Below are positions 22,948-34,140 of a DNA stretch of 64,000 nt, piece by piece. The DNA is from Spinacia oleracea. Its lineage: Eukaryota > Streptophyta > Magnoliopsida > Caryophyllales > Amaranthaceae. The position numbers and the translations under genes were made by a program. The DNA is taken from positions 41,610,723 to 41,674,722 of the forward strand of contig NC_079490.1 of the NCBI RefSeq assembly GCF_020520425.1. The letters are read 5' to 3'. A model generated the notes under the pieces. It did not search any database and was not told where the DNA came from. It was given only the letters and a program-made list of their open reading frames with translations. Position 1 is the stretch's first letter. Each line of letters begins with the position of its first letter.

Positions 22948-24965
22948 TGTAGACACCTAAATCATGTCTCGCCTAATGGGATGATGGCGATACTATTATC
23001 CTTGCTAGGTGGTTCGTGCAACTCTGTACGAAAGTCCCAATTGCTAAAATGTATTCCAAAATCCAAAATCCAAAGTCCAATCCGCGAGCCCGTTCTCATT
23101 ACGGAACTCGGTACAAAATTCAATTTTTGAAAATCAATTTAAAAATTCCAAACACAATCTCACCCAATGGACCTCTCCATTGGCTTTACAAGGCCTTTTC
23201 CAGTCAAAATGACACTAAGCAAACCAAATTCGGGCGCCGACCCACAAAACCGAGCATGTCGGGCCCCGTCCCGTAAAACCGAGTCCAAACACAATTTCGA
23301 AAACGGCTTGTTTTCAGACGCAAATCAAGCCTTAATCATTAAGCATTAGCTACATGCTAACTTCCTACGATTCCTACAAAGGTACACCCATAAGAGACAA
23401 TTGCAAGGACAGCGTCATTGTCCTTGCTTTGGTGGATTCTGATCCACGTCACCTGCGCTAGGCGCAGGGCCCTACGTAGGGCGCAGGTGGCTTTTGGATT
23501 TTAGCTGGTTAATTCTCTATTTAAGCCCCCATTTCCTAAGCATTTGGGGCAGCAAATCAAAAACAGAACGTCGTAATTTTAAAATCTTCTCTCAAAATCA
23601 AAATACAAAATTCAATTTTAAACTACAAATTCCTATACAATTTCAAGCAATTAAGCAATTGGGAGCACTAATCGAAAATCCAACCTAACCCTAACTAGGT
23701 AAATGAATGCCTACTCAAATCTACAATGTTTTCTACTCTTCTACCTTTCTAAATCCAAAATCCTATGATGTTATCATTAGGGTTCATACCTTTGATTAAC
23801 TAGGAAAAACAATGCTAAAGGTGTCATCTTTAGGAGGTTTCATCCTTGAAACCCTCTCCAAATGATTGTCCAAAACACCACTTCCATCATGCCATACAAG
23901 ATTCAATCTTTATTTCAAAAATTATTAATAAAGTTGACACTTTTACTCTTAAAAGTGTTACTTAAAACAATCACACATTTTTACAAAATCAAAACCCTTT
24001 TATGATTCAAGTACAAGTTATGGGTTCTATGATGTTTAAGGTTGTTTGTAATCACTTCCTTTAACTAGAATCAATGTCAAAGTTATGGAGCACATTAAAG
24101 TTGGGATCTTTTTCACATTAAAAGATTTGGACTTTAAACATTTAGCCTCCTAAGTTCAAGATTCAATATTCAAAGTTCAATATTCAAAGTTCAATTTCAA
24201 TAATCAAAATCTAAGCCACTTTGGGATGAGAAACTTATCCTAAAGTTGAGATTTTTAGAATTGAATCCGTGTCGGACGCACTTATTATTAAGTAGTCGTT
24301 TGGCGTTCGGATCTGAAATACAATAGTACAATTTCAATATCGTCATTTCAATATCATTTCAATAACGCATTTCAATATCGCACATTTCAATAACGCATTT
24401 CAATATCGCACCTTTCAATAACGCATTTCAATATGGTACCTTTCAATATTGCACCTTTATTCTTGCTATTTTAATTCCGCACTCTTTACTCACCTTATTT
24501 TAAGGGGAAGTGGTTTTGTACGCACTTTTAATAATTCATTTACTTATTGTGATGATGCTTTACTTGTTTATTGCTCTCATCACCTCACATGCTAAATTCA
24601 ACAAATATACAAAAGGTCACATCACGCTTAACAAAGATAATTCTTGGAAAAACCGGCCTTAGGTTCCTTTAATTAACGTTCTAAATGCATGTTCAAACCA
24701 ACATAGTGTCATGACTAGGGTTATCGGAAAATGCTTTTTGCCATGTACTAGAATACAATTTCTAAAGCTCGCAAAATAAGCATCTCGTTTCCTAGCCCGG
24801 ATCTCACCCATCCGTTTCTAAGATTCAATGCCTTATCCATAGCAGAGTCAATTTTGGTCTTTCCAAACGGGACCCTAAAAATTGTTTGGTGGCGACTTCT
24901 TCAAAATTCAAAAGCTTACAAAACCCCGTAGGGGAACCAACATGCGAAACAAAAAAAAACCCCTA
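22948..24965 (+). mobile_element. LTR of Tat element I
   Basis: Starts TGTAGACACCTAAATCATG and ends near CCCCTATA, about 2018 bp, sharing order and blocks with the solo LTR 8042-10157. A TATA-like CTATTTAAG lies near 23518. A GC-rich inverted block (GCGCAGGGCCCTACGTAGGGCGCAGG, written here in parts as GCGCAGGGCCC and TAGGGCGCAGG) sits just upstream, near 23461-23489. No 5-bp duplication connects its two flanks, so it is not an ordinary solo LTR. It is read as the 3' LTR of the truncated element. Confidence 0.82.
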
Positions 24966-24991
24966 TAGGCACCAAGTCTGAAAAGAAGAAG

Positions 24992-26007
24992 GTGAGCCAA
25001 CCCACTTCTGAGTCTGAATGCTTCTACTGTAAGAAGAAGGGGCATTGGAAGAGAGATTGCTTGAAGCTAAAGGAAGATCAGAAGAACGGAACTGTCGTTC
25101 CATCTTTAGGTATTTTCGTTATAGACTGTATACTTGCAAATTCAACTTCTTGGGTATTAGATACAGGTTGTGGCTCACACTTATGTTCCAATTCACAGGG
25201 ACTAAGAAGAAGTAGAAGGTTAAGCAAGGATGAAGTCGACCTACGAGTGGGAGTGGTGCAAGGATTGCTGCATTAGCTGTAGGAACTTTTATTTGTCGTT
25301 TCCCTCAGGGCTAGTTTTGGAACTGAAAGAGTGTTTCCATGTTCCAAGTCTTACTAAAAACACCATTTCTGTTTCTTGCTTAGATGCTAAGAGATTTAGC
25401 TTTTTAATAAAAGACAATACTTGCTCATTTTATTTTAAAGAGATATTTGAATGGACTTTATGTGCTATATCACGACAAACAAGTTTATAACATAAATACC
25501 AAAAAGGCCAAAAAGAATGATTCAGATCTCACCTATCTGTGGCATTGTCGATTAGGCCATATTAACAAGAAATGCATAGAAAAACTTCAAAAGGAAGGAA
25601 TTCTAGAACCATTTGACTTAGAGGATTATGGTAAATGCGAATCATGCTTACTTGGCAAAATGACAAAGCAACCTTTCTCTAAAGTTGGATAAAGAGCAAC
25701 TGATCTATTGGGTTTAATCCATACAGATGTATGTGGACCAATGAGTTCAAATGCTAGAGGTGGTTTCAGCTACTTTATCACTTTTACTGATGACTTCAGT
25801 AGATATTGTTATGTCTACCTAATGAAGCATATGTCTGATTCCTTTGACAAATTCAAGGAATTTCAGAGTGAAGTAGAGAATCAATTAGGCAAGAAGATTA
25901 AAGCACTGCGGTCTGATAGAGGCGGTGAATATCTGAGCTATGAATTTGACTTCTCCCGGAACACCTCTATGGAACCGTGTGTCAGAACGGAGGAATAAGA
26001 CCTTGCT
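24992..26007 (+). pseudogene. pol: Copia gag end, protease and integrase N-half
   Basis: CFYCKKKGHWKRDC (near 25019) is a CCHC zinc knuckle. SWVLDTGCGSHLCSN (near 25150) is the protease with its DTG. LWHCRLGHINKKCIEKL and CESCLLGKMTKQPF (near 25540-25670) form the integrase zinc-binding region. IHTDVCGPM and [10 protein letters not shown] (near 25715 and 25905) carry the two Asp residues of the integrase core. Frame breaks occur near 25230-25276 and 25450-25490, and a stop at 25690. The sequence is cut by the CACTA element before the catalytic Glu. Confidence 0.88.
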
Positions 26008-26088
26008 AGACACTAGAGGAAAAATCGTCATGTGATTCTCTTCAAGTGCGGGCCATTTAATAAATTGGCAGCACTTGAGAGTACATAA

Positions 26089-26091
26089 ATA

Positions 26092-26182
<91 letters not shown>

Positions 26183-26210
26183 CTATATATATATATATAT
26201 ATATATATAA
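26089..26210. repeat. (AT)n microsatellite
   Basis: About 120 bp of almost pure TA dinucleotide with a few AAAT interruptions, just inside the left end of the CACTA element. Frames crossing it (alternating Tyr-Ile) are artefacts. Confidence 0.97.
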
Positions 26211-26289
26211 AGTTCAAGTACGGGGTCATTTATAAAAAACCCACACAAAATAATTCCTAATTACAGTGTCGAGCTTAGGAACAGTATAA

Positions 26290-26660
26290 CATGAGTCATT
26301 CTCCTTTCTTCCTTTTCTCCTTTCCTTTATTTCTTTTGTTCCATTTGCTGGATCGTTTCCCTAATTCATTTTCCAACCTAAGCTTCTCTCATCTCTCCTC
26401 AGCCTCCTCTTATCAAATCAAACTCCACAATAATCCACCAAATTCCGATCTTCCCACCTCCATTCATGTATTGTTTGTCTCAGTCTCAACTAGGTGGCTA
26501 GTGGCGGTGGTGCGTCAGAGTTTGATCGTTTTTTTCTAGGTAGTTTCTCCTTATGTTTTCAATTTTTGTGATTTATTTTTGTGTTTTATGAATAGGGTAG
26601 TGGTTATTGGTTGATGCTTTTGTGTTTTTTTAAATTTTAAATGATGGGCGTTGAGTGAAT
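26290..26660 (+). other. Unassigned leader-like sequence inside the CACTA
   Basis: Pyrimidine-rich sequence (TCTTCC/TTTCC runs) resembling a plant 5' untranslated leader, then AT-rich intron-like sequence ending in TTTGCAG directly before the carrier-like exon at 26667. It may be the 5' part of the same captured gene. I do not recognise its protein content. Confidence 0.35.
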
Positions 26661-26666
26661 TTGCAG

Positions 26667-27174
26667 AATAACAAGCAATTGGTGTTTGGGGATGTCTATG
26701 GAGCTGTTTTTCTTCCTAAACAAGTGGAACTTGAAAATTCCCAGAATATGGACCTTCAATTCCAAGTTCCTGATGTTGGCAAAGCGTTTCAGGTATAGTT
26801 CGTAAGTTCAAGTGGTTTGGTTTGGTTAGGTTTCAAATGCGTGTGATGTATTGGATTTCCATACTACGATTTTATTTGTTATGTGGTTTTTTGTGGAAAG
26901 ACTGAAAGAGTTGCATTTTCAATTAATTAGTGTGAATTTATTGTTTCTTTTACTGTTAAATTGATGGCGGTTTTGTTTCAACTGATTAGCATTAGATAGA
27001 GAATTCATTGTCTAATTAATTAAAAGATGTGTATCTACTTGAACTTGACTGAAATGCTGCTCTAATGTGGCTTAGAATTTTATTGGAACCAAAGAAGTAG
27101 GGGAGTTTCTTAATGGTGCTCTGGTTGGTTGGGGCAATGGCGAAGGCGGTTTTAGCACCTATTGAAACCATCAG
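26667..27174 (+). pseudogene. Captured fragment of a mitochondrial-carrier (BTL1-like) gene
   Basis: Two exon-like blocks have splice-like borders. Block 1 (26667-26792) lies between TTTGCAG and CAG|GTATAG and encodes LVFGDVYGAVFLPKQVELEN and onward. Block 2 (27076-27174) lies between CTTAG and CAG|GTCTGC and encodes EVGEFLNGALVG, then AMAKAVLAPIETIR after a one-base insertion. The PxETIR signature belongs to the mitochondrial carrier family. The surrounding residues recall plant adenine-nucleotide carriers of the BT1-like group. The frame is broken, so it is a captured, decaying fragment with an intron retained. Confidence 0.68.
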
Positions 27175-27499
27175 GTCTGCTTTCCTTATGAACCATCTTC
27201 TTTGTCTTAGTCATCTTGGCTACTTCTCGTATATTGCATCTTGGCTGATTTTCGGCTTATGAACCAAGGGCTGACTGAGGCAATAAGTAGAATCATAAAG
27301 TCGAATTGGGGCATCAAATTCGTATTATTTGTACTATAAGACAAAGTGAGAGTTGAGTTGTTGAGGCTACTCATGTAGTGTAGTTCAACAAAAAGAAAAA
27401 ACAATTTAATGTTGATAGCATGAGCTCCCTTCATTTCCCTTCGTTCCCTTCCTTCTTCGTTTTCTTCCTTCCCTTCCTTCCCTTCTTTCTTGCATACAG

Positions 27500-27775
27500 A
27501 TAATGATGATTGGTCGTTTACTTTGTGGCATTGGAATTGACTATTCATCTGCCTTAGTTCCATTATACATTTCTGAGGTAATATCATATATGTTTTCTGT
27601 CTGTCTATTTTGAATCTGTCGGGTCACGAAGACTAAACATGTCCTGATTTGCAGATCTCTCCAACTAAAATTTAGGTGCACTTGGTTCCTTCAACCAGAT
27701 TTTATATGCATTGGTATTTTTGCTGCTTTGGTTGTTGGATTGCCTTTAGCAGGAAGCCCTTTGTTGTACTGCCTT
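27500..27775 (+). pseudogene. Captured fragment of a plastidic glucose transporter-like gene
   Basis: Exon block 27500-27577 (after CATACAG, before GTAATA) encodes MMIGRLLCGIGIDYSSALVP and then LYISE. A second block from 27655 (after ATTTGCAG) begins ISPTKI. In shifted frames it continues with GALGS, then VVGLPLAGSP-like sequence to about 27775. This is the sugar-transporter (MFS) region around helices 4-5 and closely recalls plant plastidic glucose transporters. A stop and frameshifts are present in block 2. Intron sequence (27578-27654) is kept, so capture was at the DNA level. Confidence 0.68.
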
Positions 27776-28861
27776 GAAATATATATGTTATTTATTTCTC
27801 ATACTGATAAGTTTTCCAAGTGTTACTGTTATTTCTATTAATGACAATATTTAAATAGTTGGCCAGTTACAATGTGATAGTACTATTTTAAAATAGTATT
27901 CTGCATCTGTCGACAGTGTTTCTATCATTTAGATGACTTTATTTTTTGTCTCCGTAATTTTTTTTTATGTTAGGCTTAGGTTGAAGATGTAACAAATGGT
28001 GTGTTTTCCAGACACAGTAAAGTTGTTCTTCCAGATTACTTAATAAGAGTTGAAGTGGGGTTAATTTGTTTGATATTACTTCAGGTATCATCTTCAGGTA
28101 TGGTATAAATACCTTCTACTCTTGCGTGATTGTTGCTCTGGTTTGTTTCCCATAGATTAGTTTCCATGATTTTAAAATAAGGTTCTGGTACGCAAGTGTG
28201 TATTTGAACAGAACCTTAAGTTTTCTTTCACTATTTCAGCTCTGCCTGGTGTTTTTGGTGCAGAATGATTAGTGAAGTGTTAAGTCTCCATACCCCTGTG
28301 ACCATGCCAATGCGTCGGAGTATCAAACACTGGGTTACTTACTGTGAATGAAAAGTTCAAGTAACATGATTTTTGTTTTGCTTCCTATCTTGGCAGTTTG
28401 TTTGGTGCTTGAGCTAAGTTATCTGGCTGCTATTGTTATTCTAAATCACAATTCTCGATTTTATTTTTATTGAATGTTGGATTTCAGTTTGTCAAGATTT
28501 TGTTTCTTTCCGACGCTTTCTTTTTATACCTCTTTTCCCAAGATTCTTCAACCATTTAGCGTCTGCTTGCTGCAATTTTTTTTGCATCTGACCAGATTGT
28601 GGTATGCATATCTATTACTTTTAAGGCGTATCTTGGTATTATGTATGTGGTCGTATTGGATGGCTAATAACTGGTTAGCATGGTTTGCTATTATTGGCCT
28701 ATTTTAGCTTGGAATTCTGCTATTTGAGCTTAATCATGTAAAGAACTTCAGTTGTCGAAAACTAATTTGTTCTGATCCTGGTCCTTTGTATCCTTTTAGA
28801 GGGGAATCCAGAAATTTGTGAAATTGTGGATTAAAAGTACCAAATATTCAAAGAAATTCTT
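27776..28861 (+). other. Unassigned sequence between captured fragments
   Basis: About 1.1 kb of T-rich, intron-like plus-strand sequence with several possible splice sites. It could be intron or flank of the captured transporter gene. I find no protein match. Confidence 0.4.
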
Positions 28862-29345
28862 AGATGAACTTAAATGATAAGAGTAGTACACTATCTGAAT
28901 TTATCTCTCCGGCAACTCGTCTACATTTGATGGGATTTTCTCTCTCCAGCGAAATACCAAGTGGGTTTTTTGCTAAATTAACAGCCCTCAAAACTCTCAG
29001 CCTTAGTTTGAATGAATTGTCAGGAAAGATTTGGGGTTATGTTCTGAGTTGAGGAACGTTTAGTTGCAGAATAATAAATTTGGGGGTGAAATCCCTGACT
29101 TTTTTTTTTCCAGAGTTGAAGAATTTGGTTCCACTTAATTTGGCAAACAATAATTTTTGTAGTGAACCTCCTGCTACTTTAAGGAATTGGAATAGGTTGA
29201 AGACTTTGTATCTGCAAGAACATAATCTGGGTGGATTTTTGCCAGAAATGAAGCTGAAATTGGACCAATTTAATGTGTGAGAAAATAATTTAATTAAATG
29301 GGTCTATTCCTGTTAGTTTTCGCTCAATGCCTGTATGCAAAAGCC
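28862..29345 (+). pseudogene. Captured fragment of an LRR receptor-like kinase gene
   Basis: Encodes leucine-rich repeats: TRLHLMGFSLSSEIPSGFFA, LTALKTLSLSLNELSGK, NKFGGEIPDF, LVPLNLANNNF, NRLKTLYLQEHNLGGFLPEM and KLKLDQFNV. A further SIPVSFRSMP-like piece follows near 29305. Frame breaks occur near 29050, 29100 and 29278. The pattern and wording match the extracellular domain of the small LRR-RLK group that includes RLK902/RKL1-type proteins. No kinase domain is present. Confidence 0.72.
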
Positions 29346-29967
29346 GCTGAAAAGTATATAAAGTTGTGTACTATGATTATCAGCTTTACTATGATTTGAT
29401 CCCCTATGATTTACATAGCTTTGCAAGAAAAGTCTTTAACATTTTTTTGTTATAAAGTTTATTTGATAATACTGATCCCAGTGTATGTTTGTGCAACCCA
29501 TTTTCTCAAGCAGATATTAAGGTAACAAACAATTAGATGCTTTAAAGTCTTTTGTGTTTAAGACAACTTTATCAGTCAGCTGAACTTTAGGCTACCTTTG
29601 GCACTACAGGTTTTTCTGCAAGGCTCGGGAGCCAAATTCACCCCGCGTGCACTAGCAAGAATAATGCATTGCATGAAAAAGAAGCAACGTTTGAGTTCAG
29701 AGAAAATTAAACAAGAATTAGTTAAAAAGAGCCAAGTATCAGATCAAATCTAATCTATATGGTTCATTATTTCTTGTACCGAATCTTAAATTACGGATGC
29801 TAGCTAGTTTTTAATATGATTGTAATGTAATCGACTTTTATATTTACAATTATATACTATTTAATTTAATTATCTATATAATTGAATACTTTTTATATGA
29901 CGTGTAGAGGTTAATCAGTGGCGTGGTCAAATTGTAATATGTAGCAGGAAAATCGGTTATACAACAA
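29346..29967 (+). other. Unassigned CACTA interior
   Basis: AT-rich sequence after the kinase fragment, with a small polypurine piece near 29670-29710. No recognised gene or repeat. Confidence 0.4.
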
Positions 29968-30358
29968 ATCTATCAAGTGCGGCTTATTTATAGGCCAAGT
30001 GCGGCTCATTTATATATCAAGTGCGGGTCATTTTTATGCTTGTGCTGCCCATTTCTATGTCAAGTGCGGGCTCATTTTTAAATTTGGCAGCACCAAATAT
30101 GTCAAGTGCGGGCTCATTTTCAATATTGGCAGCGCCAAATATGTCAAGTGCGGGCTCATTTTCAAAATTGGCAGCACCAAATATATCAAGTGCGGGCTCA
30201 TATTCTAAAATTGGCAGCACAAAATATATCAAGTGCGGGCTCATTTTCCAAATTGGCAGCACTTGAAACATCAAGTGTTGCCAATATTTTGGCAGCACTT
30301 GAGAAACATCAAATGCGGGCAAGCCATGTGTTGCACATGTAAAAGCCCGCACAAAACA
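29968..30358. repeat. Subterminal repeat cluster of the CACTA element
   Basis: Seven to eight copies of a unit with TCAAGTGCGGGCTCATTT followed by TTGGCAGCAC and a short AT link, spaced about 44-47 bp. The same motif pair occurs once just inside the left end (26043-26083: CAAGTGCGGGCC and TTGGCAGCACTTGAG). CACTA elements keep such subterminal repeats as transposase binding sites. Here they lie far from the right end only because a 4.6-kb LTR inserted beside them. Confidence 0.85.
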
Positions 30359-31059
30359 TGTGATACCCCGAAAAAAAATTAAGAAAGTTCCTAATCTCGT
30401 TTTTGGAATAACTTTTCTTCTTAACTCAATTCATAATTAAGGATTGGAGCTTTAAACATAGTAAATTACTTTAAAATATTATTATTATTTCTAAGCTAGT
30501 GTTTGAATTCATTCTAGAGTTTTATCTTGATATAAATTTAGGAAGATAATTTGTTTATAGATTTTTATGTTTGTTATTTTAAAATAAATATTTAAACCTC
30601 AAATATTTAATATGAAAATTGAAGTCTTACTTTGAGTCAAGATAGTAATAATAATATACTTTTTGATAACTTGTTTTATTTAACTAAATAATTTATGAAT
30701 TATTTTATATATATATATTACGGTTTTTTCATGAAATACCCCCGAGCTTTACAAAAACGCACCAAATACCCTCGCGTGTTTCGATTCACATAATATACCC
30801 CTATTTATCCGTACTGTTCATGAGATGCACCTAACAGTTAACGGCGTTAGTCTACCGTTAGTGGAGTTTTACTATTTTGCCCTTAATTGTGTTATGACCC
30901 CCATTTACTTACCTTCCCTTTGGCAGAAACTCAAAAAAAAAAATCTCATATTCTTCTATTTCTCTCTCCTCTCCCCTGTTCTTCAAGCTTCAACCTACTC
31001 GAAACCCAGTAATTCTGGGTAGATCCGTCCGATCTCATATTTTTTTATTTCTCTCTCCT

Positions 31060-31395
31060 CGCCGGCGGAGGCCGATCTCTGGTCGCCGGCAGTGATCCGG
31101 AGGATCACTTAAATCAGATGCTGGTGGTGGTCGACTTGGCTTCGCGGAGGGTGGTCGTTTTCCGGTGGCCGCATTGGGAAGGTTGTCGATTCTCCGGTGG
31201 CGCGAAAGTTTCGCGGCGGTGTGTTGGCTGGGAGGGGGTTGTTGATGGCTGCGACAGTAGGGTGGTGGTTGCTGATGGATGCGACGGGGGTGGTGGAATC
31301 TGGGTGGTCTTTCGCATCCACGGATAGGTTTGCTGGCGTGGGTGGTTGCTCTTGTGTTGGCTGGGTCGGGTATTTTAGCCCAGCTCGATCCACCA
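31060..31395. other. GC-rich captured segment inside the Mutator-like element
   Basis: About 335 bp, markedly richer in G and C than its surroundings, with long open frames on both strands and CCGGCG/GGTGGT repeats. It looks like captured leader or coding DNA from a host gene. I cannot identify the source. Confidence 0.45.
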
Positions 31396-31399
31396 CTTG

Positions 31400-31713
31400 A
31401 GTTTCTGTGACATTAAGCAAATACTAAACTGCTCCCAGATCTCCCTTGAACTTGTAGCAACTCCGTACACAAGCTCGTGTCCTCAAGAATCCCAAACCAA
31501 ATTTTTGATGGAATTCTCAACGGACTCCCGCGCTGAAAGAAAAGTTCCATTCCCCACAGGTTCATGGTTCGGTCCTCTCCACACTTCAATCTGTTCCTTC
31601 ATAAGCGTAACTGGGATACATGGCACCAAGTCCTGATAAAAAATTTGGTGACAAACAACCAGAGATTCAGAGGAATTAACTAATCTGTCATTTGAAAAAT
31701 TGGTTGTTGTCAT
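31400..31713 (-). pseudogene. Captured gene fragment, possibly CRM-domain (CAF-like)
   Basis: A 76-codon minus-strand frame (31713-31483) contains DLVPCIPVTLMKEQIEVWRG. The pattern 'DLVPC..(6-8)..E.I..WRG' recalls the end of a CRM RNA-binding domain in plant chloroplast intron-splicing factors. After the stop the sequence goes on with coding character (ELVYGVATSS in the same direction). The match is from memory of one motif and is weak. The capture reading is supported by its position inside a Pack-MULE-type element. Confidence 0.35.
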
Positions 31714-33965
31714 TATTTTGTTGGTGTAGACTGTAGAGTGTACTTAGATGTTGTTGACTTGCTGGTATAGTACTTGGGACCCATTTGTTTCATAAATATT
31801 GAAGTGGTAAAATTGGGAACTTGACATGGAATTTGATCGGTAGCATTGCAACTGATTTGGTGGAGTTTTGGGAAAGAGCTAGAAGATTAGGATTGACGAC
31901 AGGTAGCTCCTATAAGTTTAAAAGGTTAATACGAATGAAGTAAATCATTCATTCTAAGCGCATGACCTGTAAATACTACACCAAAAAATCGCACTGATTT
32001 GGTGGTGGAGTTTTAAACTTGACTAATGCACTGATCGATATGTACACCAACAATATAATTCAATTCAATCAATTTCTTATTGGTTTTGTTGTTTGATCAT
32101 TTCAATTTTCTTTGATTATTACTTCTATTTTTGTTTTATGTTTAACTTTTAGGTTGATTAATTTGATTAATTAGGTGAACAATTTGTGGAAATCAAATTC
32201 TGCAGTTTAAAACCAGTTTGAGTATTTGGTGCAACTTAGTTTCAAAATAGGTGTATATTGTGCAATAGGTTTATAAAAAGGGGTATTCTGTGAATTATAA
32301 ACACGACTTAACGGAGGACTAACGGAAGGTCGGTTTAGGGGTATTTGGTGCAAACTTGGAAAAAAAATAGGGGTATATTATGTGAATCGAAACACGCGAG
32401 GGTATTTGGTGCGTTTTTGCAAACCTCGGGGGTATTTCATGAAAAAACCGTATATATTATAAAAAAAAAAGGAAAAGAAAGTCGGTTTGTTTTGGATGTT
32501 AGCACCGACTTCTTCATCCCCATTTTATATTTTTTTCAAATTTTCATTCTTCTTCTCTACTGCTCATTCTCTCATCTCCCTCACTCTGCCTCTCGATCTC
32601 CTCCCTCTCTTTCTCACTCCACCGCCGCGCCTCGTCCCGCCGCCCAGCACCGCGCAACAACTCCCTCACCTCCCTTCTCCGTTGGTTGTTGCGGGTGTCG
32701 TGGTTGTTGTGTTAACTGTCTTGCTCTTCTCTAATCTCTTCTCCCCCTATCCTTGCGCGGGACCACCGTCGATGGTGGTCTCGACTCCATCCCCGCTTGC
32801 ACCTAATCACTAATTGGTAAACGATTTTAATTTCTCCTTCAATTGATTGAATTATTTCTTGATTTAAAATCCCAAACCCTGACTAATTGATTTCAATTTT
32901 CTCTTCTTCATTGTTTGCGCCGCCCCTTCCGGTTGCTGGGTGTGACGGCGCTGCCACCGCCTCCTTGTTCTTTGTTCTGGATGTTGATTATGGTCTTTCT
33001 CTCCCCTTCCCTCTCCTCCGTTAGTTGCTACTCGTTTCTAGCCCAAGGTACCACACTCCATTCTTCTCCCTCTCTCTCTCTCCTGATACTAATTTAAAGA
33101 AGTTTTTGCTATCTATATTAGTTGTTGTTAATTTTGAGTGCTTTTTAAGTTGACAAATTAGTTTATAAGTTTAATTGGAAAACTATTGCAACTCAGTTTT
33201 CATAATGATGCACATTTGATGGTTTTAATTTGAAATTGTTGGTGTTAGATGAAGGTGATGTTATTATTGTTGTTGCTGGTGTTGTTTGTAGTTGCAGTTG
33301 TTTGTAGTTGCAGTTGTTGTCGATATTGATTGTGTGGCTGTTAATTAATTTATAAATGAATTAGGGATTGGTTATACGAGTATGAGATACTACTTAAATA
33401 TTTAGACTAATAATGATGCAAGTGATTAAAAGGAGGGTAATACATAAGTGACTTGTTGTGTATGATTTGGATATCCTGATATGTTTTTGTAAGTTGGGAA
33501 TTAGTGAAGGATGTATCCTACTACATGAATTCGTATTAATGTACTATGTTTGGCATTTGAGAATGTAAATCATGTTAGCTAATTTTGCTTGCTTTAGTTG
33601 TTCTATTAAGAGTAGAGTTGGATTGAATTGACTTGAACTAGTTGATATGTACGTACAAGTGTTATTTTATTTCAATAATCACATGAGTTGTAATTGAATA
33701 ATATTCTAGAAATCAAGAATGAACTGTTTTCTACTTGGAAGGATTCATCGATTGATGATTTGTGTTAGTGATTAAGTTATGGGATTAGGTTATTGAATGT
33801 GGGTGAGAAAATTACTTTCGGTTACAATCCGAGGAACTTTTTGAGAGTTGTACATATGAGTTTAAGGTGATCGGGGGATTGAATGATTGATTTTCTCCAT
33901 ACGTGGCAATTTGGAATTTATTATCGCTGTATGTGGCAAGATGGTAAACCGTCCTCATTTGTAGT

Positions 33966-34140
33966 GTGACTGTTTAGGGACTCCCGGGTCACAATAAAAG
34001 CTAGAGTTGGGGGGTGTGCACACTAGAGGTTATTGAATGTACTGTCAGGGGCTCCCGGGTACACATTAAATAGACTGTCAGGGGCTCCCGGGTCTATCTA
34101 TTATTCAGTAGATTGTCAGGGGCTCCCGGATCTACTTAGG
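33966..34140 (+). repeat. Short direct repeats in the solo LTR
   Basis: Four copies of a unit with CTGTCAGGGGCTCCCGGGT, the first and last slightly changed, at about 33969, 34041, 34073 and 34113. They lie in the R/U5 side of the LTR. Each has the inner palindrome CTCCCGGG-like core. Confidence 0.8.

Larger units (their letters stand above)
17201..24965 (+). mobile_element. Tat-lineage Ty3/gypsy element I, 5'-truncated and degraded
   Basis: On the plus strand it has a leader with a tandem array, gag, protease remnant, reverse transcriptase, RNase H, a second archaeal-type RNase H, and the start of integrase. It then jumps to an LTR at 22948. The second RNase H is the hallmark of the Tat lineage. 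No 5' LTR is present at the left edge, and integrase after the zinc-binding part is missing. Multiple frameshifts make it inactive. The LTR family is the same as the solo LTR at 8042-10157. Confidence 0.85.
30721..32450. mobile_element. Mutator-like element with long TIRs and captured sequence
   Basis: The left end begins CGGTTTTTTCATGAAATACC and the right end is its reverse complement (GGTATTTCATGAAAAAACCG ending at 32450). Similarity continues inward for about 70 bp (the GCACCAAATACCCTCGCGTG block). A perfect 9-bp duplication TATATATTA flanks it (30712-30720 and 32451-32459), which is the Mutator rule. The 1730-bp body has no transposase. It has GC-rich and gene-like stretches (31060-31720), so it fits a Pack-MULE. 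Confidence 0.88.

Noticed and set aside
25885..26229. Tyr-Ile repeat protein on the minus strand
   Set aside because: Translation of the (AT)n microsatellite.
34021..34031. Internal CACTAGAGG match as a second CACTA end
   Set aside because: Only nine to ten bases match, with no partner end or duplication; chance within the LTR.
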